A stretch of 64,000 nucleotides of DNA from Ficedula albicollis (lineage: Eukaryota > Chordata > Aves > Passeriformes > Muscicapidae), in contig NC_021686.1 of the NCBI RefSeq assembly GCF_000247815.1, positions 7,665,537-7,729,536 on the forward strand. Reading direction: 5' to 3'. A program made the translations under genes and the position numbers. The notes beneath the pieces were generated by a model. The model saw only the letters and a program-made list of their open reading frames with translations, searched no databases and was not told the DNA's origin. How positions within the stretch are numbered: position 1 is the first letter of the stretch; every line of letters starts with the position of its first letter. Below are positions 58,701 to 64,000 of this stretch, piece by piece.

Positions 58701-61700
58701 TTTTACGACACAGTAACTCCCTGTAGTTCTGATATTGATAACTGTTCAGATGGTTCTAAAAAAACATACTAAAGAGTATTTTTATTCTTTAGTTTTAGCT
58801 CTTTAGGAGAGCTCCTTTTTAGGAGAAAAAAAGCCACTCAGGGCCTGGAGGTTCACACTGCATTAGGAGTCACAACATCTTTCTTTACCTATTGCTATAC
58901 ATGTTTTGTGTAAGCTTAGAACACGTGAACACAAACAAAACTGTTCCCTTTACCTTGAGCAGCCTCCTCTGGTGGAAGCAGTCCCTGCCCATGGCAGGAG
59001 GGTTGGACTACACAATCTCTAAGGGTCCTTTTTAACCCAAATTCTAATATTCTGTGATTATGAGACCTGTTTCAATATCCAAACCCACACCTATTACTCT
59101 AAATAGTGTAAACTATGAACTTGGATGTAAAAAACCCCACATTTTTTCACTGTGAACACATAAATTTAGTTGTTCTAAGTCTGGTTCTTTCTAGTAGCAG
59201 AATGCTATATTTTTACTATCAGCATTCAATTAATTAAACAACAAAATAGATAGCAAGAAAACCCTATTAAACAACTCTGACAGATTCATTTAGAAGTTTC
59301 CAAAACATATAATTGGGGTGTAAACTGACTCTGTAAATGGAAATTGGAACTCGGGTAACATTTAAGTCTTCAAAATTCTGGAATAAACCTTTTTAGAAAT
59401 AGCATTGCAATGAAGTGTGCCTATAATCATGATATTATGCAACAATTGCTACATGAGAATAATTAGTGACATAGCAATTCAAGTCACTAAGCTCCTAATG
59501 GTTTCCAGACCTTTTGCTTTATTTCATTTGTCTTTATTTGATTTCTTCAAAATCTGTTTTGCAAGAAAGCTACAGATGACTAGAACAAACTAGAAATGAA
59601 TGTAGTATTAATGAACTCAGTTCAGGCAATAATCTTATCCACTAGATCCATCAATCAACGCAAATGAATAAAATGCCTTTCTGCTGAATCCACCAACTTG
59701 ACCAAGTGGTTTAAGCAAGCTCAACGGTTATTGATAACAAAAATGAAAACATTTCAAGTTTTCATAAAGAAAAGGAGTTGAGGATATGAGAAAAAGGCAG
59801 GACTCAGTTTATGAACTTAAATGCATTTTGCACTTCCAAAGTACTTTAGGATTTCATCAGGTGTAGTAAGTTACTCTCAGTAACTGTAACAAAAGGTTCT
59901 CAAACTGCTACCAAACAAGTTCCCAGTGATCTGCAGACGCAGCTCCCCACTGCTGCACTGCTGGAGTTTTGTAATTACAGGATGAGCATCTCCAAAAGGC
60001 AACAGGCAATTACCACTGATGAATTGATCACACAGAGCTGCAATTGTGTTCTATTTTAGTGGAACAAGAAAGGCATCTTAAAGCATGGTGTCCAAGTTGC
60101 AGTGAGGAAAACTATTGAAAGAACAGGGAATGGGTTTAGGGAAGAGAGCACGTGTTGATCCAGGCACAAGTCACTATTTTAATGGCTGACAAATTTATTT
60201 TTTTTTAAATTGTGTTAAGTGATCTGACAGGCATAGCAATTAATATGGGGTACTACTACAGCTGTGGCTTCTGGTTGGCTGCCTGGGGTTTCAGACAGTG
60301 CTTCATTTGTCAGTACACTTCCTGCACTGCAAAGGTAGCAGATACAGTACCTGAGGCGGTTCTTATCTGCCAGCAGCATGTGAACATATCTTTCCAGGGA
60401 ATGTTCGTTCAAAGCACAGCGCAGCCAGGCCCGGCCTCTGCCAATGTCTGTGGTGATGGCCTTCAGAGAGTAGAAGCGCTGCAGCTCGTGTCTGTTCAGC
60501 ACTTCTTTCACATAATACCAAAACACTGGCTCTGGAATTTAATGATTAATAATAATAATAATGACAACCACCCCACCAAGAAAGCCACTAAGCTCATACC
60601 TGAATACATTTACATGTAAATTTATTAAACAAACAGGTAACTATATAACTTTGAACAAAGGTGAATCATTCACACTCTTTGTGCAACACACCAATTAAAT
60701 AAGTTATTTATTCCTACAGAACTTGGGCTATTTAAGCACTTAGAACTTTTCACTTCACTGAAAAAGCCACACAAATTAAAGGATTTGATCTGACATTTTT
60801 ACATAGAATTCACATTTAAAAGCACATTTAAGCTAGTATTTTATCCACCAGTTCTTATGTTCAACTGGAAACATTATGGAAGGGAAAAGATATCTTTAGA
60901 ACTCTATGTTACCAGTGATGTGAAATGTTGGAAAGCAGACTCAAAGGTACAGGTAGCTCCAGAATTTGCAGATACGCAAATGACAAATTCATATTACTTT
61001 AGAAAACAGAAGTGTTGCATTTAAATGGCAACAATATCTCTTTCCACTAAAACACTTTCTGTGTGCTTTTCCCAAATATTGATAAAAACTGATCAGTATC
61101 TCCCTATAGTTCTGATTTAAAAAAAAAAAAAAGAAAAACATCATGGTGAAGAGAAAAATAAAGTAATCTTTTCTTTGAATGTGGAGAAAGTCATAAAAAC
61201 CAACCCAACCAGTACAAGCAGTATCATTTTTCTTTCTAAAATTACATCAATAATTAGAAGTTAAACATATCTGACGTACATAGCAGATGGCATTTAAAGA
61301 ACTGAGTAAGACAAGGTCAAGAACGAAAACATTGTTTTAAAAACTTAACAGCACAATTATACAACCTTGATCCCCTACCAGAATTCAAAATAAATTTTCC
61401 ACTACACACGATACAACAGTAGAAACAGATTTCCTAACAGCAATTATTCTAGAGAAACTTGGAACACAAGTTAAACTAAACTAAGAAGCAACAGTCATTT
61501 TCACTACTACTTCTATAACACATCATGTGTAAAGTATCCTACCAACAGTCTGCAGTTTGGTGCAATGCTTAAAACTTCTTTTAGAAATTATGCCAGTTGA
61601 CTGAACATATGAACTAATTAAAATAGGTTAGTTACAACTAGCAACTTACCTGTTTCAGTTTTGCTGGAGAAACCTGCTGCCTGTTTGATTGCTGCTGCAG

Positions 61701-63212
61701 TCAGTGCTAATCCCCGGCTCCTCCTCAGGCCATGCTGGAAAACAGCTTCAAACTGAGCACACAAACAGGTCACCCTGCAACAGAATTTTTAATGAACTCA
61801 TGTAAAAGGAACTATGAAAAAATTTTAGTGAAAATCAACTATGTTTTTATGCAGCAACTTTATTTGAGATCTCTGAATAGGGAATGTAAAGCGAAGCATT
61901 ATCTTGTAAGCAGTGAAAGATCCCTTCTATGCAGTAATCTCTTTATTTGCAAGGAACATAATCTACTATACCCACATTCTCATCATAATGATTGAAAGCT
62001 GAGGCACAGGTTACATTTAGAAGAATTGGCAATAAATTTGAGAAATCACCCTCACCTGCTACAGGGGTTGTTAATCATGTTATTTCAGCTTCAGCTCTCC
62101 TACCTTTCATGCAATGTAATTTTTTAAGCATGTCAAATATTTCGTGCCATACTTTATGTCATTATGATGCAAAATCTAAGCATATTAATCTTAGACTATT
62201 TTACCTGCTATCAGAGTCTGAAGCAATTTCTTTTCTTCCTCCAAATCGTATTTGACACTGCAATACACAGATTTTAAGAAATTTTAATAATGTTTTATTA
62301 CGCTAAATAAATTCAGTTTTCTGAACTATTTCTATATATGAAGCAAAGTCACATAAAAAAAAAAGAAGAAGCACAAAATAGAGCACTGCAAAATACAGAC
62401 TGCATCCAAAAAGTACTCTAGAGCATCATGTTACACTAATGGGCTGCTCTTGCAGTTCAAATATATCCTCACTAGCCAGAGCAACACACCTGCAGGTCCT
62501 TCAGTAAATTGAAAACTGAGTGGAAATTACTACTTTTGAGTTTTAAATGTGTACCCAAAAAACCAAACCTTGCTCCTACCCAGGTCAGTGCTACAATTAC
62601 AGAACCACTCTTTATAAAACATTTCACTGGCTCACTTCTGAGGCATTCTTTTGCCTCCCAAGCTCTCCCAAATTAACTCCAGTCTGTTAAATTGTACTCA
62701 CTGAACTTCATGTTGGCACAAATACAGACATACTTATATAAATCACATTTTTACATGTATTTTAACCATTCACTAAAAATCTAGTGCAAAGAAAAGAAGC
62801 TGCTACTCTAAAACTAAGACTTTGTAGTACACTGCAATTTAGTTCAGTCATATCAGGATTACAAGAATATATATTCCTAATGTATATTCTATAATATTAC
62901 ATATATTTAAAACAGATCTCTTACAAATATAACTTGTCCAGAATAAGAATTTTAAATAAATACTGCACAGCGGTTGTTTGCTAGCAGACAAAACCTCAGT
63001 TGTACTATGTGAAAGCCACGATTTCTTCTTTGTTTCCTTTTCTTCTTTTTCCTTCTCTTTGTTAAACAGAAAGCAAAGACAGTCCCTGCTAGCAGTGACA
63101 ATTCTGAGTAAGCCACTGCATGTGTGTTGGATTTTTGGATTTCTCACCTGTTTAACTGCATCCAGTAGCCGTTCTAGAAGAAATTGTCTTTTAGTGTCGT
63201 TGCTCTGTGAAC
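10606..63212 (-). CDS. SNX29: SNX29 (sorting nexin 29), exons 2-19, both ends open
   Basis: Spliced gene read from high to low coordinates. Eighteen exons join with matching phases into 725 whole codons without a stop: 63148-63212, 62205-62257, 61650-61774, 60351-60531, 58530-58600, 57423-57671, 55056-55425, 54232-54350, 51059-51140, 50491-50573, 43014-43077, 41658-41786, 33940-34022, 30832-30938, 25515-25631, 24638-24693, 23614-23695, 10606-10746. The domain order RUN, low-complexity linker, coiled coil, PX is specific to SNX29, and segments such as ELASSYERKLIEVAEMHGEL and VPGDLSQTSEDQSLSDFE match the mammalian protein closely. Mammalian SNX29 is about 813 residues; residues 3 to about 728 are here. 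RUN domains generally bind Rab/Rap-type GTPases and PX domains bind phosphoinositides, so a role in endomembrane trafficking is inferred, not shown. The CpG-rich first exon and promoter are not in the window, nor are the C-terminal exons with the rest of PX. All splice sites are GT-AG. Confidence 0.97.
17236..17641 (+). mobile_element. CR1-type LINE 3' fragment
   Basis: GC-rich block inside AT-rich intron. It carries hallmarks of the CR1 3' region: a 'cagcctggagaa-aggaggctc' type stretch near 17287, a 'gacaggacaagg' stretch near 17390, a 'cctggaggaatttaaaagcc' stretch near 17512, and the 3' end 'ttggactcaatgagctt... aatcctgtgat'. These correspond to the end of the CR1 reverse-transcriptase frame and its 3' UTR. 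It is 5'-truncated, with internal gaps and stops, and so inactive. Several overlapping ORFs in it are by-products of its GC content. Confidence 0.85.
17780..17884. repeat. Tandem duplication, about 53-bp unit x2
   Basis: 'aaactgaagacagtaaaagg' at 17781 recurs at 17834. The copies differ mainly around the A-run and the following few bases. Confidence 0.93.
18346..18484. repeat. Tandem duplication, 69-bp unit x2
   Basis: 'tattttctagtggtagagca' at 18346 recurs at 18415, with two visible mismatches (ctg/cag near 18380/18449 and agg/ggg). The unit is a multiple of three, so an ORF crosses both copies, but nothing suggests coding. Confidence 0.95.
19663..19746. repeat. Tandem duplication, 42-bp unit x2
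   Basis: 'cctccagtgaaaaatctttt' at 19663 recurs at 19705. The copies are near-identical until a poly-T run. Confidence 0.93.
22374..22447 (-). mobile_element. CR1-type LINE 3' end (short)
   Basis: Reads 'cacagaatgggtgaagttgg' then 'ccacagtgggccatctggtc' on the plus strand. This is the reverse complement of a common avian CR1 3' tail. About 75 bp of extremely 5'-truncated insertion. Confidence 0.8.
23614..23695 (-). CDS. SNX29: SNX29 exon 18 (first strands of PX domain, residues 654-681)
   Basis: 82 bp. The acceptor reads tcctcctcag and the donor is TCAG followed by GTAAGT. It encodes SNRALINVWIPSVFLRGKAA and NAFHVYQ, the first beta strands of the PX fold. Confidence 0.96.
23696..25514. other. 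SNX29 introns 17 and 16 (23696-24637, 24694-25514)
   Basis: Two sub-kilobase introns around the 56-bp exon 17. AT-rich. I see no repeats or genes in them. Confidence 0.8.
24638..24693 (-). CDS. SNX29: SNX29 exon 17 (linker before PX, residues 636-654)
   Basis: 56 bp. The acceptor reads aaatacag and the donor is GAAAT followed by GTAAGT. It encodes VPGDLSQTSEDQSLSDFE, the Ser/acidic linker immediately before the PX domain and invariant with the mammalian protein. Confidence 0.96.
25515..25631 (-). CDS. SNX29: SNX29 exon 16 (second coiled coil, residues 597-635)
   Basis: 117 bp, phase 0 on both sides. The acceptor reads gcttttcag and the donor is CCA followed by GTGAGT. It encodes VAEMHGELIEFNERLHRALM then AKEALVFQMRQELIDLRGP. 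The match to mammals is close to complete, so this was the easiest exon to recognise. Confidence 0.97.
25632..30831. other. SNX29 intron 15 (5.2 kb)
   Basis: Intron between exons 15 and 16. It is dominated by the 657-bp tandem duplication at 27058-28371. A GC-richer, unidentified segment lies at about 26080-26530. No other gene was seen. Confidence 0.8.
27058..28371. repeat. Tandem duplication, 657-bp unit x2, about 99.5% identical
   Basis: Copy 1 spans 27058-27714 and copy 2 spans 27715-28371, with no spacer. Copy 1 starts 'gtaacatttaagaataccag', and the same start recurs at 27715. By eye I count three differences: gg/ga near 27120/27777, t/c near 27200/27857, and a/g near 27710/28367. Unit content is unique AT-rich intron with no transposon signature. 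It lies in intron 15. Confidence 0.97.
30832..30938 (-). CDS. SNX29: SNX29 exon 15 (residues 561-596)
   Basis: 107 bp. The acceptor reads tttgttatag and the donor is GAG followed by GTAACA. It encodes LPNIWSTDGEFTIPEQKQ, then EELASSYERKLIE. The second half is strongly conserved and begins the second coiled-coil segment, continuing directly into exon 16 at a phase-0 junction. Confidence 0.95.
30939..33939. other. SNX29 intron 14 (3.0 kb)
   Basis: AT-rich intron with one compound tandem duplication (31741-31965) and a poly-T run near 31252-31267. Nothing else was recognised. Confidence 0.8.
31741..31965. repeat. Compound tandem duplication (83-bp unit plus partial third copy)
   Basis: 'acaagttaacacataaaagt' at 31741 recurs at 31824. 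Copy 2 has a ten-base insertion, and a third partial copy ('gctttcaccaatcttcaaaa') begins about 31919. Confidence 0.93.
33940..34022 (-). CDS. SNX29: SNX29 exon 14 (coiled coil, residues 533-561)
   Basis: 83 bp. The acceptor reads atcaatag and the donor is GAAG followed by GTAAGG. It encodes ENEVLKVQLKKYVGAVQMLR and REGQTVE, nearly identical to mammalian SNX29. It closes the first coiled-coil segment. Confidence 0.95.
34755..35078. repeat. Nested tandem duplication (62-bp within 191-bp)
   Basis: 'gattttaaacaaagatgaca' at 34755 recurs at 34946 (191-bp period). Within it, 'tgagtacaacagaaatgttt' occurs at 34824, 34886 and 35015, so a 62-bp unit was duplicated inside the larger one. Confidence 0.94.
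37899..38437. repeat. Tandem duplication, 270-bp unit x2
   Basis: 'cctggctggtggctcactca' at 37899 recurs at 38169. The copies look almost identical, with one visible change (taacta/taaata) at the end. The unit is pyrimidine-rich, with several cctcctcc runs, and is GC-richer than its surroundings. Confidence 0.96.
38436..38632. repeat. Tandem triplication, 62/71-bp unit
   Basis: 'caggaagaaaaagtcattta' occurs at 38439, 38501 and 38572. The middle copy has a different insert ('attcaaattagtt') in place of 'atcctgtt'. It directly abuts the 270-bp duplication. Confidence 0.95.
40957..41475 (+). mobile_element. CR1-type LINE fragment (RT C-terminal part)
   Basis: Starts with 'actggggcgaatgctgttca', which is typical of CR1. 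It then encodes degraded CR1 reverse-transcriptase C-terminal sequence: a 'CRVLHLGSNSLGHS' type block near 41142-41190 and an 'EEDLAALGD' block near 41220. A large part of the following frame is deleted and the end is diverged. Antisense to SNX29 and non-functional. Confidence 0.85.
41658..41786 (-). CDS. SNX29: SNX29 exon 13 (coiled coil, residues 490-533)
   Basis: 129 bp. The acceptor reads cttcttgcag and the donor is GCACG followed by GTAAGA. It encodes SLRNLLDAEMEHSAALRQEM, then RKVAEQEERHATKVQALA. Heptad-spaced leucine/alanine/methionine with abundant Glu/Arg/Lys makes a clear coiled coil. Confidence 0.95.
41787..43013. other. SNX29 intron 12 (1.2 kb)
   Basis: AT-rich intron. I see no repeat, transposon or gene in it. 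Confidence 0.75.
43014..43077 (-). CDS. SNX29: SNX29 exon 12 (start of coiled coil, residues 469-490)
   Basis: 64 bp. The acceptor reads ccttcttctcag; the donor is AATAG followed by GTAGTT, which is weaker than the usual GTAAGT. It encodes ELRQAIVAMMNRKDELEEQN, the beginning of the central coiled coil. Its upstream intron flank is duplicated (43089-43256), leaving a possible second acceptor 84 bases upstream. Confidence 0.94.
43089..43256. repeat. Tandem duplication, 84-bp unit x2, beside exon 12 acceptor
   Basis: 'acaaaaaggattaatgtctg' at 43091 recurs at 43175, with two mismatches visible. It begins about 12 bases upstream (gene sense) of the exon 12 splice acceptor. Confidence 0.95.
47601..47995. 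repeat. Compound tandem duplication (164-bp x2 plus 64-bp partial copy)
   Basis: 'atataacatggaggtttgat' at 47601 recurs at 47765. The last 64 bases of the unit ('gttacaacctttcctaacct') appear a third time from 47931. Confidence 0.94.
48378..48517. repeat. Tandem duplication, 70-bp unit x2
   Basis: 'ctgacataaacagaaaagct' at 48378 recurs at 48448, with about two to three mismatches. Confidence 0.95.
50491..50573 (-). CDS. SNX29: SNX29 exon 11 (residues 441-469)
   Basis: 83 bp. The acceptor reads attactag and the donor is ATTA followed by GTAAGT. It encodes VEVSSPAQVNTLSNMLPSAT then VPESMTI, which matches the segment leading into the coiled coil. The residue split over the next junction is Asn here (A plus AT), where the mammalian protein has Ser. 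Confidence 0.92.
50574..51058. other. SNX29 intron 10 (485 bp)
   Basis: Short AT-rich intron with nothing else visible in it. Confidence 0.8.
51059..51140 (-). CDS. SNX29: SNX29 exon 10 (residues 414-441)
   Basis: 82 bp. The acceptor reads tctactttag and the donor is TACAG followed by GTATGT. It encodes NLENGEGHEHAVHPVELVPR and RSDLPY. It is only loosely similar to the mammalian equivalent (a LENG-type start), but phase, position and splice sites fit. It is predicted to be disordered. Confidence 0.88.
52133..52152. repeat. GT microsatellite
   Basis: Ten uninterrupted GT units. Confidence 0.97.
52222..52327. repeat. Tandem duplication, 53-bp unit x2
   Basis: 'aggatgttttaacaaaaata' at 52222 recurs at 52275. 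Both copies end in a cattagtgggc-type stretch. Confidence 0.94.
54232..54350 (-). CDS. SNX29: SNX29 exon 9 (residues 374-414)
   Basis: 119 bp. The acceptor reads tctaaatag and the donor is AACAG followed by GTGGGC. The protein contains WSPLQVLNDDSDVLFPVSAV and GSYSQT, matching the conserved block in mammals. The frame stays open into the intron as far as a TGA at 54074-54076. Confidence 0.92.
54351..55055. other. SNX29 intron 8 (705 bp)
   Basis: Carries an A/GA-rich tract at 54881-54978 (described separately). Otherwise ordinary AT-rich intron. Confidence 0.8.
54881..54978. repeat. A/GA-rich purine tract
   Basis: About 98 bases that are almost all A and G on the plus strand, a pyrimidine tract in the SNX29 transcript. 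It lies about 80 bases past the exon 8 donor in gene orientation. Confidence 0.85.
55056..55425 (-). CDS. SNX29: SNX29 exon 8 (basic/acidic low-complexity linker, residues 251-374)
   Basis: 370 bp, the largest exon here. The acceptor reads gctactag and the donor is GAAAA followed by GTAAGT. It starts with a lysine/arginine cluster (KKDRKKKKR, a possible nuclear-localisation-like or membrane-binding patch), then VTNIISFDEEEDEQN. A Ser-rich stretch follows and then an acidic run, KSIDDEDADEDELYG. The order matches mammalian SNX29, but this is the least conserved part, with substitutions and small indels. It is probably disordered and rich in casein-kinase-type Ser/acidic sites. An antisense ORF covers the same bases and is a codon shadow. 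Confidence 0.95.
55426..58529. other. SNX29 introns 7 and 6 (55426-57422, 57672-58529)
   Basis: AT-rich introns either side of exon 7. I see no transposon, tandem repeat or gene in them. Confidence 0.75.
57423..57671 (-). CDS. SNX29: SNX29 exon 7 (end of RUN; 11-residue repeats, residues 168-251)
   Basis: 249 bp. The acceptor ends tctgaag and the donor is GCAG followed by GTAAGC. It opens with LNSILFAINIDNKDLNG, the last RUN helix. Residues 194-226 are three consecutive 11-residue units: SDLLKESTQNV, TSLLKESTQGV and SSLLREITTSS. It ends with PDQDSDPLPVLSRNVNA. The repeats predict one long amphipathic helix after the RUN domain. Confidence 0.95.
58530..58600 (-). CDS. SNX29: SNX29 exon 6 (RUN domain, residues 144-168)
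   Basis: 71 bp. The acceptor reads gaattacag and the donor is GCTG followed by GTAAAG. It encodes VFYEDWSFMMDEERSSMIPT and MAA, then the first base of Gly168. It carries the YEDWSFMMDEE block of the RUN domain. Confidence 0.94.
58601..60350. other. SNX29 intron 5 (1.75 kb)
   Basis: Contains one short CR1 3' end (58954-59063). Otherwise unremarkable. Confidence 0.8.
58954..59063 (+). mobile_element. CR1-type LINE 3' end
   Basis: Contains 'ggtggaagcagtccctgccc', then 'atggcaggagggttggacta', 'tctctaagggtcc' and a terminal 'tattctgtgattatga'. This is the well-known CR1 3' UTR with its ATTCTATGA-type end. About 110 bp, 5'-truncated, antisense to the gene. Confidence 0.88.
60351..60531 (-). CDS. 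SNX29: SNX29 exon 5 (RUN domain core, residues 84-144)
   Basis: 181 bp. The acceptor reads aattccag and the donor is CTCAG followed by GTACTG. It encodes PVFWYYVKEVLN, then GRGRAWLRCALNEHSLERY and MLLADKNRL. The GRGRAWLRxALNE block is the conserved RUN signature (loop and helix carrying R-A-W-hydrophobic-R). This is the exon most diagnostic of the RUN family. Confidence 0.96.
61650..61774 (-). CDS. SNX29: SNX29 exon 4 (RUN domain, residues 42-84)
   Basis: 125 bp. The acceptor ends ttgcag and the donor is ACAG followed by GTAAGT. The protein contains VTCLCAQFEAVFQHGLRRSR and then the helix TAAAIKQAAGF. This is the first part of the RUN helical bundle. It differs from the human protein at only a few residues. 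Confidence 0.95.
62205..62257 (-). CDS. SNX29: SNX29 exon 3 (residues 25-42, start of RUN domain)
   Basis: 53 bp. The acceptor reads gtattgcag and the donor is AGCAG followed by GTAAAA. It encodes CQIRFGGRKEIASDSDS plus two bases of Arg42. It leads into the RUN domain, and its sequence is nearly the same as in mammals. Confidence 0.93.
63148..63212 (-). CDS. SNX29: SNX29 exon 2 (N-terminus, residues 3-24)
   Basis: 65 bp. The acceptor reads attttcag before GT-TCA, and the donor is CAG followed by GTGAGA. The two leading bases complete Gly3, followed by SQSNDTKRQFLLERLLDAVK and Q24. This matches the start of mammalian SNX29, just ahead of the RUN domain, and forms an amphipathic helix. The ATG is not in this exon and no matching first exon is visible up to 64000, so exon 1 is off the edge. 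Confidence 0.93.
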
Positions 63213-64000
63213 CTGAAAATCAACAAAATCATATCATTTTAAAATAAATTTTGTTAATACATTTGGGCCAACACAAACTTCTTTCTCTTGTCCCTGAAAA
63301 CTTCCTTCCCCTGACAATTAACTAACGTATCTTCTCTAAGCAAAAGGATGCAGTATAAACTATGCTTTGAGCTTTCAAGTAGCCTTTCTCTAACAGGAAG
63401 CAATACGGTTTCAAATATCATCTAGATTCTTATTTTAGTAATATTTTGAAGATATTTTCACCTGTACCAAACACAGAATAATTATTCAAGCTGATGCACA
63501 GCTTGCCCTGAGTTTCTTAGTACCAGTGTGGTATAGCATCACAGCACTAGAAAAGAATGGAAAACAAGAATGACACACCAGGAGTATCCTCTTACTGTCA
63601 AACTTTATTGCAGAAAGAGTTCTAAGTCAGGTGAACAGAGAGAAACTGTTAAAATCAGAAAGAGTTCTAAGTCAGGTGAACAGAGAGCAACTGTTAAAAA
63701 CAGAAAGAGTTCTAAGTCAGGTGAACAGAGAGAAACTGTTAAAATAAATCCCCTAAAATTTAACTAGCAGCATACTAGCATACTAGCATTTTACCAGCAT
63801 AGTTGCTCTGATTAACACCTATAAAATCTATTTTGTTACTATATAAGGAACTATGCAAGACAATCTCTAACTTCTCAAGCTGTTTCAACAATAGCATAAT
63901 ACTTTACTTGCTGGAATATTCTTTATAAACTCCCACAAATATGGTAACGCTTATTCTTTTAGACAACCTACATTGCTGCTGTAATTTTTTTATTCTCAGC
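63213..64000. other. SNX29 intron 1, partial
   Basis: AT-rich, with a 45-bp unit present three times (63611-63745). No CpG-rich segment or ATG-bearing first exon is visible, so the promoter is beyond 64000. Confidence 0.75.
63611..63745. repeat. Tandem array, 45-bp unit x3
   Basis: 'cagaaagagttctaagtcag' occurs at 63611, 63656 and 63701, with one or two changes between units. The 45-bp period keeps a frame open across it (KSSKSGEQRETVK-type repeats), but it lies in intron 1 with no sign of coding. Confidence 0.95.

Larger units (their letters stand above)
60532..63147. other. SNX29 introns 4, 3 and 2 (60532-61649, 61775-62204, 62258-63147)
   Basis: Short introns separating the RUN exons. 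An AAT microsatellite sits at about 60547-60561, immediately upstream (in gene orientation) of the exon 5 acceptor, and a poly-A run is near 61118-61131. Nothing else was recognised. Confidence 0.75.

Noticed and set aside
60212..60619. 135-codon plus-strand ORF
   Set aside because: It runs antisense over SNX29 exon 5 (60351-60531), the RUN domain core, and is a shadow of it.
63611..63745. Possible CRISPR-like array
   Set aside because: Units are contiguous with no unique spacers, in a vertebrate intron. This is a minisatellite.
63213..64000. SNX29 first exon and promoter
   Set aside because: No CpG-rich stretch and no ATG with a donor in the right phase. The segment is AT-rich intron with a minisatellite.

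Overview
The window is vertebrate nuclear DNA, most likely from a bird. It is AT-rich, sparse in transposons and free of operons or dense ORFs. The recognisable interspersed repeats are CR1-type LINE fragments, the dominant LINE of birds and other sauropsids. The species cannot be fixed from the sequence alone.

Nearly the whole window is one gene on the minus strand, SNX29 (sorting nexin 29, formerly RUNDC2A). I placed 18 consecutive coding exons between 63212 (5' side) and 10606 (3' side). All have GT donors and AG acceptors, and together they make 2177 coding bases (725 whole codons) with no frame break. By comparison with the known mammalian protein they are exons 2 to 19. The first exon (about Met-Ser and one base of Gly3, plus promoter and 5' UTR) lies beyond 64000. 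The exons for the last roughly 85 residues lie beyond position 1. Residue numbers assume exon 1 supplies those first residues.

Protein order: RUN domain (about 36-180, exons 3 to 7); a linker with three 11-residue repeats (194-226); a low-complexity basic/acidic region (exons 8 to 11); coiled-coil segments (about 465-633, exons 12 to 16); the first part of the PX domain (from about 655, exons 18 and 19). RUN domains typically engage small GTPases and PX domains bind membrane phosphoinositides, so the protein should act at endosomal or other intracellular membranes. The detailed role of SNX29 is not established.

The introns hold no second gene that I can support. They contain four CR1 remnants (17.2-17.6, 22.4, 41.0-41.5 and 59.0 kb), a few simple repeats, and an unusually rich set of local tandem duplications: about 15 loci, units 42 to 657 bp, some nested and several nearly identical. 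The most notable are a 657-bp tandem duplication (27058-28371), a 270-bp one (37899-38437), a nested array (34755-35078), and an 84-bp duplication just upstream of the exon 12 acceptor. The last copies the branch-point/pyrimidine region and leaves an in-frame decoy acceptor.

I found no previously undescribed multi-gene system. The second-look items are the tandem-duplication landscape, the decoy splice site and the 11-residue repeat in the SNX29 linker.
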